Source: Betaproteobacteria bacterium (GTDB lineage Bacteria > Pseudomonadota > Gammaproteobacteria > Burkholderiales > SHXO01). Taken from it: a stretch of 36,264 nucleotides of DNA. How positions within the stretch are numbered: the stretch's first letter is position 1; each line of letters begins with the position of its first letter. The stretch covers positions 1-36,264 of the forward strand of contig JANXRW010000074.1 of assembly GCA_025356655.1 (NCBI GenBank), written 5' to 3'. The notes under the pieces were generated by a model. It saw only the letters and a list, made by a program, of their open reading frames with translations. It was not told where the DNA came from and ran no database searches. Shown one piece after another: positions 26,280-33,188 of the stretch. The position numbers were made by a program, and so were the translations under genes.

Positions 26280-27095
26280 ATGGCAACAATCATCGTCGTG
26301 ACTTCCGGCAAGGGCGGCGTCGGCAAGACGACCACCAGTGCCAGCTTTGCTAGCGGCCTCGCCCTGCGCGGTCACAAGACCGCAGTAATCGACTTCGATG
26401 TGGGCCTGCGGAACCTGGACCTCATCATGGGCTGCGAGCGCCGCGTGGTGTACGACCTGATCAACGTGATCCAGGGTGAGGCCAAGCTCAACCAGGCCCT
26501 GATCAAGGACAAGCAGTGCGAGAACCTCTTCGTGCTGGCCGCCTCGCAGACCCGAGACAAAGACTCTCTTACCAAGGACGGTGTCGAGCGGGTTCTCAAG
26601 GACCTGGCCGCCATGGACTTCGAGTACATCGTCTGTGATTCGCCCGCGGGCATCGAAGCCGGTGCGCTCATGGCGATGCACTTTGCCGACGAGGCGCTGG
26701 TGGTCACCAACCCGGAAGTCTCCAGCGTGCGCGACTCAGACCGGATCCTGGGCATCCTGGCCAGCAAGACCAAGCGCGCGATCGAGGGCAAGGAACCCGT
26801 CAAGGAGCATCTGCTGATCACCCGTTACAACCCCAGCCGAGTGGACCAGGGCCAGATGCTCTCACTCGAGGACATCAAGGACATCCTGCGCATCAAGCTG
26901 ATCGGCGTCATCCCCGAGAGCGAAGCGGTGCTGCAGGCGTCTAACCAGGGCATACCTGCGGTGCACATGAAGGGTTCGGACGTGAGCGAGGCCTACAAAG
27001 ACGTGATCGACCGGTTCCTGGGCGAAGAAAAGCCCATGCGTTTCATCGAGGGTCAGAAGGCCGGGTTCTTCAAACGCCTTTTTGGGGGGAGATAA
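26280..27095 (+). CDS. minD: Septum-site determining ATPase MinD
   Basis: 271 residues. The Walker A is KGGVGKTT (11-18), the deviant SIMIBI form. DFDVGLRNLDLIMGCE carries the switch region and VCDSPAGIE the Walker B-like motif. The C terminus MRFIEGQKAGFFKRLFGGR is the amphipathic membrane-targeting helix. The start at 26280 is preceded by AAAGGA. MinD dimers bind the inner membrane with ATP, recruit MinC, and are released by MinE. The product is a useful contrast to the KGGVGR ATPase in the BREX insert, which has the same fold but an altered P-loop. Everything expected for MinD is present. MinE follows six bases later. Confidence 0.97.
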   Translation: MATIIVVTSGKGGVGKTTTSASFASGLALRGHKTAVIDFDVGLRNLDLIMGCERRVVYDLINVIQGEAKLNQALIKDKQCENLFVLAASQTRDKDSLTKDGVERVLKDLAAMDFEYIVCDSPAGIEAGALMAMHFADEALVVTNPEVSSVRDSDRILGILASKTKRAIEGKEPVKEHLLITRYNPSRVDQGQMLSLEDIKDILRIKLIGVIPESEAVLQASNQGIPAVHMKGSDVSEAYKDVIDRFLGEEKPMRFIEGQKAGFFKRLFGGR

Positions 27096-27101
27096 GGCGC
27101 C

Positions 27102-27368
27102 ATGGCGATCTCATTCCTGTCCTTCCTGCTCGGCGAGCGGAAAAAGACGGCCAGCGTGGCCAAGGAGCGACTGCAGATCATCCTGGCGCACGAGCGCAGC
27201 GGCCGAAACGCGGCAGCGCCGGACTACCTGCCCGCGCTGCAGCGCGACCTGGTGGCCGTGATTTCCAAATATATAAAAATCAACCCAGAAGACATCAAGG
27301 TACACCTGGAGCGCCAGGACAACCTGGAAGTACTGGAAGTCAAGATCGAACTGCCCGAGTCACGGTAG
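27102..27368 (+). CDS. minE: Cell-division topological specificity factor MinE
   Basis: 88 residues starting [20 protein letters not shown]. The N-terminal helix ([10 protein letters not shown]) is the membrane-binding and MinD-releasing segment, followed by [14 protein letters not shown], the anti-MinCD region, and a C-terminal topological domain ([17 protein letters not shown], then EVKIELPE). It stimulates MinD ATP hydrolysis and gives the pole-to-pole oscillation. Length and order are exactly as in other minCDE operons, so this end of the window is ordinary chromosome. Confidence 0.96.
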   Translation: MAISFLSFLLGERKKTASVAKERLQIILAHERSGRNAAAPDYLPALQRDLVAVISKYIKINPEDIKVHLERQDNLEVLEVKIELPESR

Positions 27369-27373
27369 GTGCG

Positions 27374-27391
27374 TCCTGCGCCGGTGCAGGA
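27374..27391 (+). terminator. Weak hairpin after minE
   Basis: TCCTGC (27374-27379) pairs with GCAGGA (27386-27391) around a six-base loop. No T-run follows, so it is at best a weak or Rho-assisted terminator for minCDE. Confidence 0.3.
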
Positions 27392-28261
27392 TTGGCGCAT
27401 GGCATCTCCGGTCGTGACTGAAATGGTACAGTCAAGCCTTCACGCTCGAACGCCTTGGCTAAGGTACGGTCAGGTTGGTCGCGGTCGTGGAATGCGCGAA
27501 CGAACACTTCTGCCACGCCGCCGCTGGCGGAGCCCGCGCACGCCCCTACGGGGTGGGCAGTGCCCCGGAGGCGGCGGGGCGCAGGCGGTGGCCACCTGCG
27601 TGGCGTGTCACCCCTGAGTCGTCGTCCCCGCAAGAAGACCCCTTCGACCCCTGAGCTGCCCCGCTTGGGCTGCCCCCGGGCTTGGCTGGAGCGGCGTCCG
27701 CCGGGGGAAATCCGTCAGAGGGGCGTTTGTCCGCGGGGAGGGTATTGCGCAGCGCCATCCCGGCTGCGCTCGGTTGATCGTAGCCGTCACGCCAGCGGGT
27801 GAGGGCTCTACCTGGGCGGCCTTGTCCGCGCGCGGGTGGGCGTTTCGGCCCAGACTCCGGGAGCCAGCAACTCCCTCGAACCAGTCAAGGATGTGAGCCG
27901 CGGCGGTGAGGGCTTACCCGCTGGCGCGGCACCAGGAGCCGTGCCACGCAGACGATCTCCAACGGCGTGATGGAGGGCATGAACAATCCGGCAAGGGTAA
28001 TCATGGAAGGCGCCATTAGGGCGACGCTTGACAGCCCAGGGCGTCGAGACCTTAATGGCCGTGCATCTGGGGCGATGTCGCGTACTTGGCGGACTCCCCG
28101 AGGCAATGCGCTCTCGTCGTTTCTACCCGCCACTTTTAAGCGGCAGGGAGTCTGGGGAAGCGCCGTTCCAGCGCCGGCGTCATCCAATCGGAAGATGGAG
28201 TACGCTGCGCTTGGGCGCACCGACAGCCCAAGGCTATCGCGACAAAGTAGGTCATCGGCAA
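27392..28261. other. Decayed stretch with possible YetF/DUF421 remnant
   Basis: About 870 bases without an intact gene. On the minus strand near 27890-28020 a frame reads ALMAPSMITLAGLFMPSITPLEIVCVARLL. This resembles the N-terminal start of YetF/DUF421 membrane proteins (MPS--PLEIVLRG-L), but it breaks at once, so I call it only a possible fragment. The remainder shows overlapping open frames typical of GC-rich non-coding DNA. Confidence 0.3.
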
Positions 28262-28612
28262 GCCAACGACATGCCTATGAGCCGGGGAGGCGGCCTGCAT
28301 AGGCGTGCTCGCGATCGGGCCGACGATGGCCTTTACCGCACGGTCGGTGAACCGTTAGGAGAAGGCCAGCACGGTTCCGGGATGGGTGCTCTGGTTGTCC
28401 TCGATGCGCAGTTCCACCGGTCGGCCGAGGATGCCGCCGGCCTTGTTGATCGCTTCGAGCACCAACGGGAGTCCTTTCACCTGAGAGCGACCGCTTTCGG
28501 CGAAGGAGCCCGTAAGCCTGTTGACGACGCCGATCTTGATGGAGTCTGCGGCCTGGACGCCGGAGAGGATGCCCAGGACGATCAAGAAGGTGGCGGTGAG
28601 GAGCTTCAGCAG
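28262..28612 (-). pseudogene. Branched-chain amino-acid ABC transporter binding protein, broken N-terminal part
   Basis: On the minus strand LKLLTATFLIVLGIL and SGVQAADSIKIGVV read as a signal peptide and mature N terminus. They are followed by LTGSFAESGRSQVKGL, INKAGGILGRPVELRIEDNQ and GTVLAFS, typical of the periplasmic Leu/Ile/Val-binding (type I) family. A TAA at 28355-28357 interrupts the frame, and the same frame continues with RFTDRAVKAIVGPIASTPMQAASPA, where a normal family member would run on. Homology stops near 28262. There is no clear ATG, and the likely start is now CTG. It is a decayed fragment that would have bound amino acids or related ligands. Confidence 0.7.
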
Positions 28613-28910
28613 GATTCCCTCCCTGGCGTTGGTGGGTCCGTCTGCTTGCCGGGCACGTCCGGGCGACCCCACCCGGCACCGCGTACACGCCGCTTCGCTG
28701 GCCCGCTCCGCTCCGGGCTCGCACCTCTGCCCCCGCCGTGGGCTCCGTCGCCTAGCGCGCACCGGGCGCGAAATCGGACTGCGATGGGGCCTGTCGGCGC
28801 TCGGGGAGGCTGGTAGACTACTGCCAGGATAACAAGAGGGGACCGCCGGGTGGGTTAATCGCTCGGCCAGGTTCTCCGAACCCGAGAAATCGATTGAGGA
28901 GACGACAAAA
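28613..28910. other. Spacer before the exported protein gene
   Basis: About 300 bases with no recognised gene. Open frames overlap on both strands and have arginine/proline-rich translations typical of non-coding GC-rich DNA. The downstream end carries the GAGGAG ribosome site for the gene at 28911. Confidence 0.4.
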
Positions 28911-29606
28911 ATGCGTTCCAGTGCTTCTGCCACAAGCTTGTTCTTCGTGCTGTCCCTGTTCCTGTCCGCCACAGCGGGCGCGACGGTGACGGCGACCTTC
29001 GACGATCTGCCCACGCCCCCCGCCGTTGATTCTTCCACCGGCCTGCAGTTCGCCAATGGCAACAGTTCCAACTACAGCGGCGCGCTATGGGATAGCCGAT
29101 TCCGTGTCACCGGCGATGCCTATCGCGTGGACACCCGCACGCCCGGACCGCTCTATGGCATCCCGCACTCCGGACACTACTTCGCGACCAACGGAGGCGA
29201 CGGTGCCGGAAACGATGGACTGATCATCAGTACCCCGCAGATTCTGACCGGCGCCTGGTTCGGCCGCAATGAGTACTACGGCTTCGGCAGCGGTTCCGAC
29301 CAGGTGACCATCAGGGCACTGGATGGCGCCGCGGTGCTGGGCTCGGTCGTGTTCGACCTGCCCGTGGCTCCTGCCGGGCAACCCGGCCCTCTCAGGTTCG
29401 TGGACACGAGCGCCTTTCTGGCGCTGCACGGGATCACCGGCTACCGTATCGACCGTCGCGAACTAGGCACCCAGGCGGGCAACTGGGTAGCGGACGATTT
29501 CACGTTCGCCTCAGTCGATGAGCCCGCCGTGGTCTGGGCCCTTCCCGGGGGACTGCTGATGCTGGCAGGTTTGCGTCGGCTCCGGGCGAGAGTCGCCCGC
29601 GCATAG
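28911..29606 (+). CDS. Exported protein with PEP-CTERM-like sorting tail
   Basis: 231 residues; ATG at 28911 with GAGGAG 12 bases upstream. The N-terminal signal peptide is MRSSASATSLFFVLSLFL with a likely AGA cleavage region. The body is rich in Gly, Asn and Ser (FANGNSSNYSGALWDSRF and YFATNGGDGAGNDGL), with beta-strand-type repeats. The C terminus has an EPA motif, a hydrophobic stretch (VVWALPGGLLMLAGL) and a basic tail (RRLRARVARA). That is the architecture of PEP-CTERM proteins, which exosortase processes in Gram-negative bacteria that make extracellular polymers. The motif here is not a canonical PEP, so the sorting assignment is uncertain. The body is a domain of unknown function. No exosortase gene is in view. 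Confidence 0.65.
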   Translation: MRSSASATSLFFVLSLFLSATAGATVTATFDDLPTPPAVDSSTGLQFANGNSSNYSGALWDSRFRVTGDAYRVDTRTPGPLYGIPHSGHYFATNGGDGAGNDGLIISTPQILTGAWFGRNEYYGFGSGSDQVTIRALDGAAVLGSVVFDLPVAPAGQPGPLRFVDTSAFLALHGITGYRIDRRELGTQAGNWVADDFTFASVDEPAVVWALPGGLLMLAGLRRLRARVARA

Positions 29607-29633
29607 GCCGGCACGGCTCCGCCAGCGCCGGCC
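29606..29633 (+). terminator. Hairpin at the end of the PEP-CTERM-like gene
   Basis: GGCCGGC (29606-29612, overlapping the stop codon) pairs perfectly with GCCGGCC (29627-29633) over a 14-base loop. No T-tract follows, so this is a possible weak terminator. Confidence 0.4.
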
Positions 29634-30064
29634 GTTAAGGTCCCTCCGCACCCGCCCGTGACGGTGTCGGGGGCTACTCGGCATGATCCTAGGGGCCGCA
29701 CGGAACCGGGTACGAGCGGCATCAACAACCGCAATTGCGTCCAGGGCCGTCAATACGGCGCTGCGCAAACGCACCGATCAGCGCTCGCTTGAGCTCGACG
29801 AAATCTGTCCGGTGATCGAAGAGGAAGTAAAACAGCAACGCGACAGCCTCACCCCCCGCTGGGCGATGCATTCGAGCTCAACTGGGGCGACACGGACGCC
29901 GCGCTGTTCAAGGTCGAGCGCTTGAATTCGGGCGATGCGGGAAGTGTGTACGGCATGGGCCAGGTGGAGTTTCTACTGGCCGCCGGAGGCGCTGGCGTGC
30001 CGGTGCTCGCCCCCCATGGCGACGAGTTGAGCGCAGCGTTTGTCCCTGACCAAAGGGGGAGCGC
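29634..30064 (+). other. Broken open frames, nothing recognised
   Basis: Two overlapping plus-strand frames look like one degraded gene. The first reads MILGAARNRVRAASTTAIA to EEEVKQQRDSLTPRWAM, and the second, shifted, reads FELNWGDTDAALFKVERLN to GQVEFLLAAGGAG. I recognise no family. The end overlaps the LysR pseudogene's 3' side. Confidence 0.3.
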
Positions 30065-30961
30065 TCAGTCCGAGGCACTGAGGTCGCCAGAGAGGCACGC
30101 CGCATCCTCTTTGACGATGGTGAGCAGCCAATCCGAGACGGCCCGGATACGTGGCACGTCACGCATCTCGGCGTGGGTGAGTAGCCACAACTCGCGTGTG
30201 AGGACCGGCTCGGGGCCACTGAGCCGCTGCAGGTCCGGTCGACTGTCCGCCAGGAAGCAGGGCAGGATGCCCAGGCCCAACCCACTGGCCACGGCCTGCA
30301 CCACCGCCCGCAGGCCGTTGGAACGAATCATTAATTGCCGCTCCGTCGCAATGCCGAGCAACCATTGCATCTCGGGCACGTGAAGGAGGCGGTCGTCGTA
30401 GCCTACCCAGTCTTTTGCACCCCACAGGACCGGGTCGCCCGGGTCGACGGTCCCGCGCAGCGCGTAAACAGCGAAGCCGCAGTCTGCGAGCTTGGTCGTC
30501 ACCAGTGGGCCTTCCGCGGGGCGCGCGAGTCGGATCGCCAAGTCCGCCTCCCGACGCCCCAGGCGCAGATTGCGATTGCCCCCGATCAACTCCAAGGCCA
30601 GCCGCGGTTGCGCGGACCGCAGGCTGCCAGCGCGCGGGACCAGATAGTCCGAGACCAGGCAAGTCAATGGCGGTGACGCGCACCAGCCCTGCCACCTCGT
30701 CCGATCGGTTGCCGGCGACCTGAGCCAGGGCGATCACATCTTCCTCGATACGCCTGCCCAGGCGCAGGGCGGCGACACGGCGGGCGTGGGCGTCCAGCCA
30801 CCATCAGAGCGTTCGAACAGCTGTGCACCCAGCGCGGCCTCCAGAGCGTGCAGCCGACGCGACACCGTGGTCTGGTCCACTTGGAGTCGGCGGGCGGCCG
30901 CGGCCATGGAGCGTTCGCGCTCCACGGCCAGCAGGTACCGGATGTCATCCCATTTCATCAT
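30065..30961 (-). pseudogene. LysR-family transcriptional regulator with two frameshifts
   Basis: The product would be about 298 residues. Frame 1 (from the ATG at 30961) begins MMKWDDIRYLLAVERERSMAAAA and has a typical N-terminal winged HTH (RRLQVDQTTVSRRLHALEAALGAQLFERSDGG). Around 30783 it shifts; the next frame continues RRVAALRLGRRIEEDVIALAQ, and a second shift near 30665 leads to TCLVSDYLVPRAGSLRSAQP, then NLRLGRREADLAIRLARP, the effector-binding domain, down to 30065. Joined, these give a complete LysR regulator, so the gene either decayed recently or has sequencing errors. It is divergent from the isochorismatase-like gene, the usual layout for a LysR regulator and its target. Confidence 0.8.
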
Positions 30962-30999
30962 CCCTGCAGTTATGCGGCATCGGGTGGAAAAATTCAGTA

Positions 31000-31028
31000 T
31001 TGACGGGGTTTAAAAACCCCGTTACTGT
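31000..31028 (+). promoter_or_regulatory. Promoter with palindromic operator between lysR and the isochorismatase gene
   Basis: TTGACG (31000-31005) and TACTGT (31023-31028) are 17 bases apart, a good plus-strand promoter for the hydrolase gene. The spacer holds a near-perfect inverted repeat, ACGGGGTTT (31003-31011) and AAACCCCGT (31014-31022), around a two-base centre. Such an element between a LysR gene and its divergent target may be the regulator's binding site. Confidence 0.45.
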
Positions 31029-31060
31029 CCGGTTCTTACCCCTAACCGGTTTTTTTTGCG

Positions 31061-31660
31061 ATGCAAGTAGCCATGACGTTGCGCGAGCAACTTGGCTTGC
31101 CCGCACCCGCGGGCTCGCTCTCCGCAGCCGCCCTCATCTTGCTCGAATGCCAGAATACCTACCTGCGCGGGGCACTTGCGCTCGAGGGCGCTGAAGCAGC
31201 TATTGCCGAAGCCAGCCTGCTGCTTACGCGGGCGCGCGACCTTGGTGCGCCCGTTGTGCATGTCCAGCACCGCGGAGCCCCCGGCTCTGTTTTGGACATC
31301 AGCCAGGAGTGCGGACGCATCGCCGAGGCCGTAGAGCCGCGCGGCGATGAACCCGTTATCCTGAAGGGGACCACTGACGCCTTCGCTGGAACGGGGCTAC
31401 ACGAGCTGCTGCAGGGCTTGGGCGCGCAGCGCCTGATCCTGGCAGGGTTCATGACTCACCTCTGCGTCCAGGCCACCGCGCGCAGCGCCTTCGACCTGGG
31501 CTATGCCTGCACAATTGTCGCCCGTGCCACCGCCACTCGGGCGTTACGGCACCACTCCGGCAAGGTGCTTTCCGCCCAACAAGTCCAAGAGACGAGCCTG
31601 GCCGCAATCGTTGATCTCCACGCACGGGTCGTCGACTGGACCGAGGACCTCACGCGCTAA
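31061..31660 (+). CDS. Isochorismatase-family cysteine hydrolase
   Basis: 199 residues. ATG at 31061 is used, but a second in-frame ATG at 31073 (MTLREQLGLP) is an equally plausible start and neither has a good ribosome site. The core has a LILLECQNTYL strand (E29), HVQHRG, ILKGTTDAFAGT (K102), and GFMTHLCVQATARSAFDLGY with the nucleophile C135. In the family the catalytic triad is Asp-Lys-Cys, and here the first acidic residue is Glu rather than Asp. Members hydrolyse isochorismate, nicotinamide or carbamoyl compounds; the substrate cannot be read from the sequence. The divergent LysR gene suggests inducible control. Confidence 0.85.
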   Translation: MQVAMTLREQLGLPAPAGSLSAAALILLECQNTYLRGALALEGAEAAIAEASLLLTRARDLGAPVVHVQHRGAPGSVLDISQECGRIAEAVEPRGDEPVILKGTTDAFAGTGLHELLQGLGAQRLILAGFMTHLCVQATARSAFDLGYACTIVARATATRALRHHSGKVLSAQQVQETSLAAIVDLHARVVDWTEDLTR

Positions 31661-31729
31661 GGTCTCGTTCATCCTCCTGGGCCCGCACCTGCGTGATGGC
31701 AGTGGCTTGCTTGGTACTGACACGTTAGC

Positions 31730-32158
31730 TCAGGTGGGTGCCGCGCCGGCGGTTTGCGCATCACCCCTGCTGAGGACCTGGAGCAGGGCGTTGCGCAGGG
31801 GCACCCCTGGCACGAGCCCGAGCGTCCGGGCGAGCTCGTTGACGTGGGACACGACGCCATGCTCCCAACTGTCGGCCGCTTCGCCGATGCGGGCGCTCGT
31901 GTGGGCGACGGTCGCCGCGGCGACCCCGCGTGCTTGCAGCATCGCCAGCGCGGCAATGCCGGCACCGTCCTTGCCTACCCCCGCGTCATTGAAGATCACC
32001 GCGCGGAGCGGGATTTCCAGCGCGAACTCCCCCGAACTGCTACCGCCGTGAGAAGCGCAAACCACGATGGCACCGCTGTCCTCCGGGGTGAGGCTGGTGA
32101 TGGAGTCGCTCAGCAGGATCCGACCGGAGTCGCTGCGCAGGATTTCGCGTTTGAGCAT
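31730..32158 (-). CDS. Conserved-looking small protein of unknown function, coupled to the hydrolase
   Basis: 142 residues starting MLKREILRSDSGRILLSDSI. Its ATG overlaps the stop of the alpha/beta hydrolase (ATGA), so both are translated from one message. Prominent features are a GAIVVCASHGGSSSGEFAL stretch, PLRAVIFNDAGVGKDGAGIAALAML, and VAHTSARIGEAADSWEHGVVSHVN, which together look like a small alpha/beta nucleotide- or substrate-binding protein with Gly-rich loops. I do not recognise the family; the conserved-looking HGG, NDAG and SARIG motifs suggest an enzyme or enzyme partner. It is convergent with the isochorismatase-like gene. Confidence 0.6.
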   Translation of the reverse strand: MLKREILRSDSGRILLSDSITSLTPEDSGAIVVCASHGGSSSGEFALEIPLRAVIFNDAGVGKDGAGIAALAMLQARGVAAATVAHTSARIGEAADSWEHGVVSHVNELARTLGLVPGVPLRNALLQVLSRGDAQTAGAAPT

Positions 32159-33045
32159 CAGGCGGCCCCCCCGTCGCGCCCGCGCCGCTTGAAGTGGTCC
32201 AACAGTGCGTGGGCCAGCGCCTGGGGCTGCTCTTCCGGCACAAAGTGCCCGCTGTCGGGGATGACGAGGCCCTGGACGTCGTCGGCAATTTCGCGCAGGG
32301 ACTGCTCGGGTTCCTGCGCGCGTGCGCGGGCTTCGGTCCTAGCCCCACCCACGCCGAGCACGGGCATTGGCAGGCGGAACCCCGAGGCGAGCAGCGCGCG
32401 GTTGTGCGCGACGTTGCGCGGGATGTTTCGGTAGTAAGAGAAGCCCGCACGCAGCGCTCCGGGCTGAGTGTAGGTGCGCAGATACTCATCCACGTCCGCC
32501 GGCGCGATGGCCCCGGGGCGCCAGCAGTATTCCTGGTAGAACCAACCCAGGTACTCGCGCTCCCGGCCACTGACCAGGGCCTCCGGCAGATCCGGCGTCA
32601 TATGGAACGCGTGGTGCCAGCGGCGTCCGCCCTGGGAGATGTCAGGTCCCAGTCCCGGGATGGTAACGTCCACGAGGCAGAGCGTGCGCACCGCGTCGGC
32701 GTGCTGGCAGGCCAGCGCGAAGGCCACGGGCCCGCCCCAATCGTGCCCAACCAAGTGGAAGCTGGGTAATCCCATAGGACCCAGCAGGAGTTCTCCGAGG
32801 TCGGCTGCCACGGTCTGGGCGTCGTAGCCCTCCGTTGGCCTGCCGTTGTCGCCGAGTCCGCGCAGGTCCGGCGCGATTACGCGGTGCTCCCCTGCCAGCA
32901 GGGTCATCACGCGCCGCCACGCGTACGAGGTTTGGGGCCAACCGTGCAGCAGGACCACGGGATCTCCCTGGCCGGCACTCAGGTAGTGGGTGAGGGTTTG
33001 CCCAATGCGGGCCCAGCCGTGTTCGATGCTGTGGGCGGTGCTCAT
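32158..33045 (-). CDS. Alpha/beta hydrolase (epoxide hydrolase / haloalkane-dehalogenase-like)
   Basis: 295 residues; the ATG at 33045 (MSTAHSIEHGWARIG) is preferred because the open frame upstream to 33189 looks non-coding. The oxyanion-hole motif is VVLLHGWPQTSYAW, the nucleophile elbow GHDWGG (D102), and the catalytic histidine lies in IPDSGHFVPEEQP near the C terminus. An Asp nucleophile with HGWPQ is typical of epoxide hydrolases and haloacetate or haloalkane dehalogenases, not esterases. Cap domain residues (PDLPEALVSGREREYLGWFY and onward) match the group. The start lies 144 bases past the 3' end of the histidine-kinase gene on the same strand, so the two could share a message. The substrate is open. 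Confidence 0.85.
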   Translation of the reverse strand: MSTAHSIEHGWARIGQTLTHYLSAGQGDPVVLLHGWPQTSYAWRRVMTLLAGEHRVIAPDLRGLGDNGRPTEGYDAQTVAADLGELLLGPMGLPSFHLVGHDWGGPVAFALACQHADAVRTLCLVDVTIPGLGPDISQGGRRWHHAFHMTPDLPEALVSGREREYLGWFYQEYCWRPGAIAPADVDEYLRTYTQPGALRAGFSYYRNIPRNVAHNRALLASGFRLPMPVLGVGGARTEARARAQEPEQSLREIADDVQGLVIPDSGHFVPEEQPQALAHALLDHFKRRGRDGGAA

Positions 33046-33188
33046 CGTCCTGCGCTGGCGTGGAATAGGGGGGGCGTGTCGCGCGCACCTTGCCGTCGTC
33101 GGTGGCGTTGCCAAGCCTAGGCGCATCCTAGCGCGGCACGGCCTGGATGCCCAGCCCCAAAAGCGGACCGACGTCGCGGCTAGGCGCA

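Noticed and set aside
28028..28816. Plus-strand frame of 262 codons across the binding-protein remnant
   Set aside because: It is antisense to a clearly recognisable binding-protein peptide on the minus strand and has arginine/glycine-rich nonsense-like composition.
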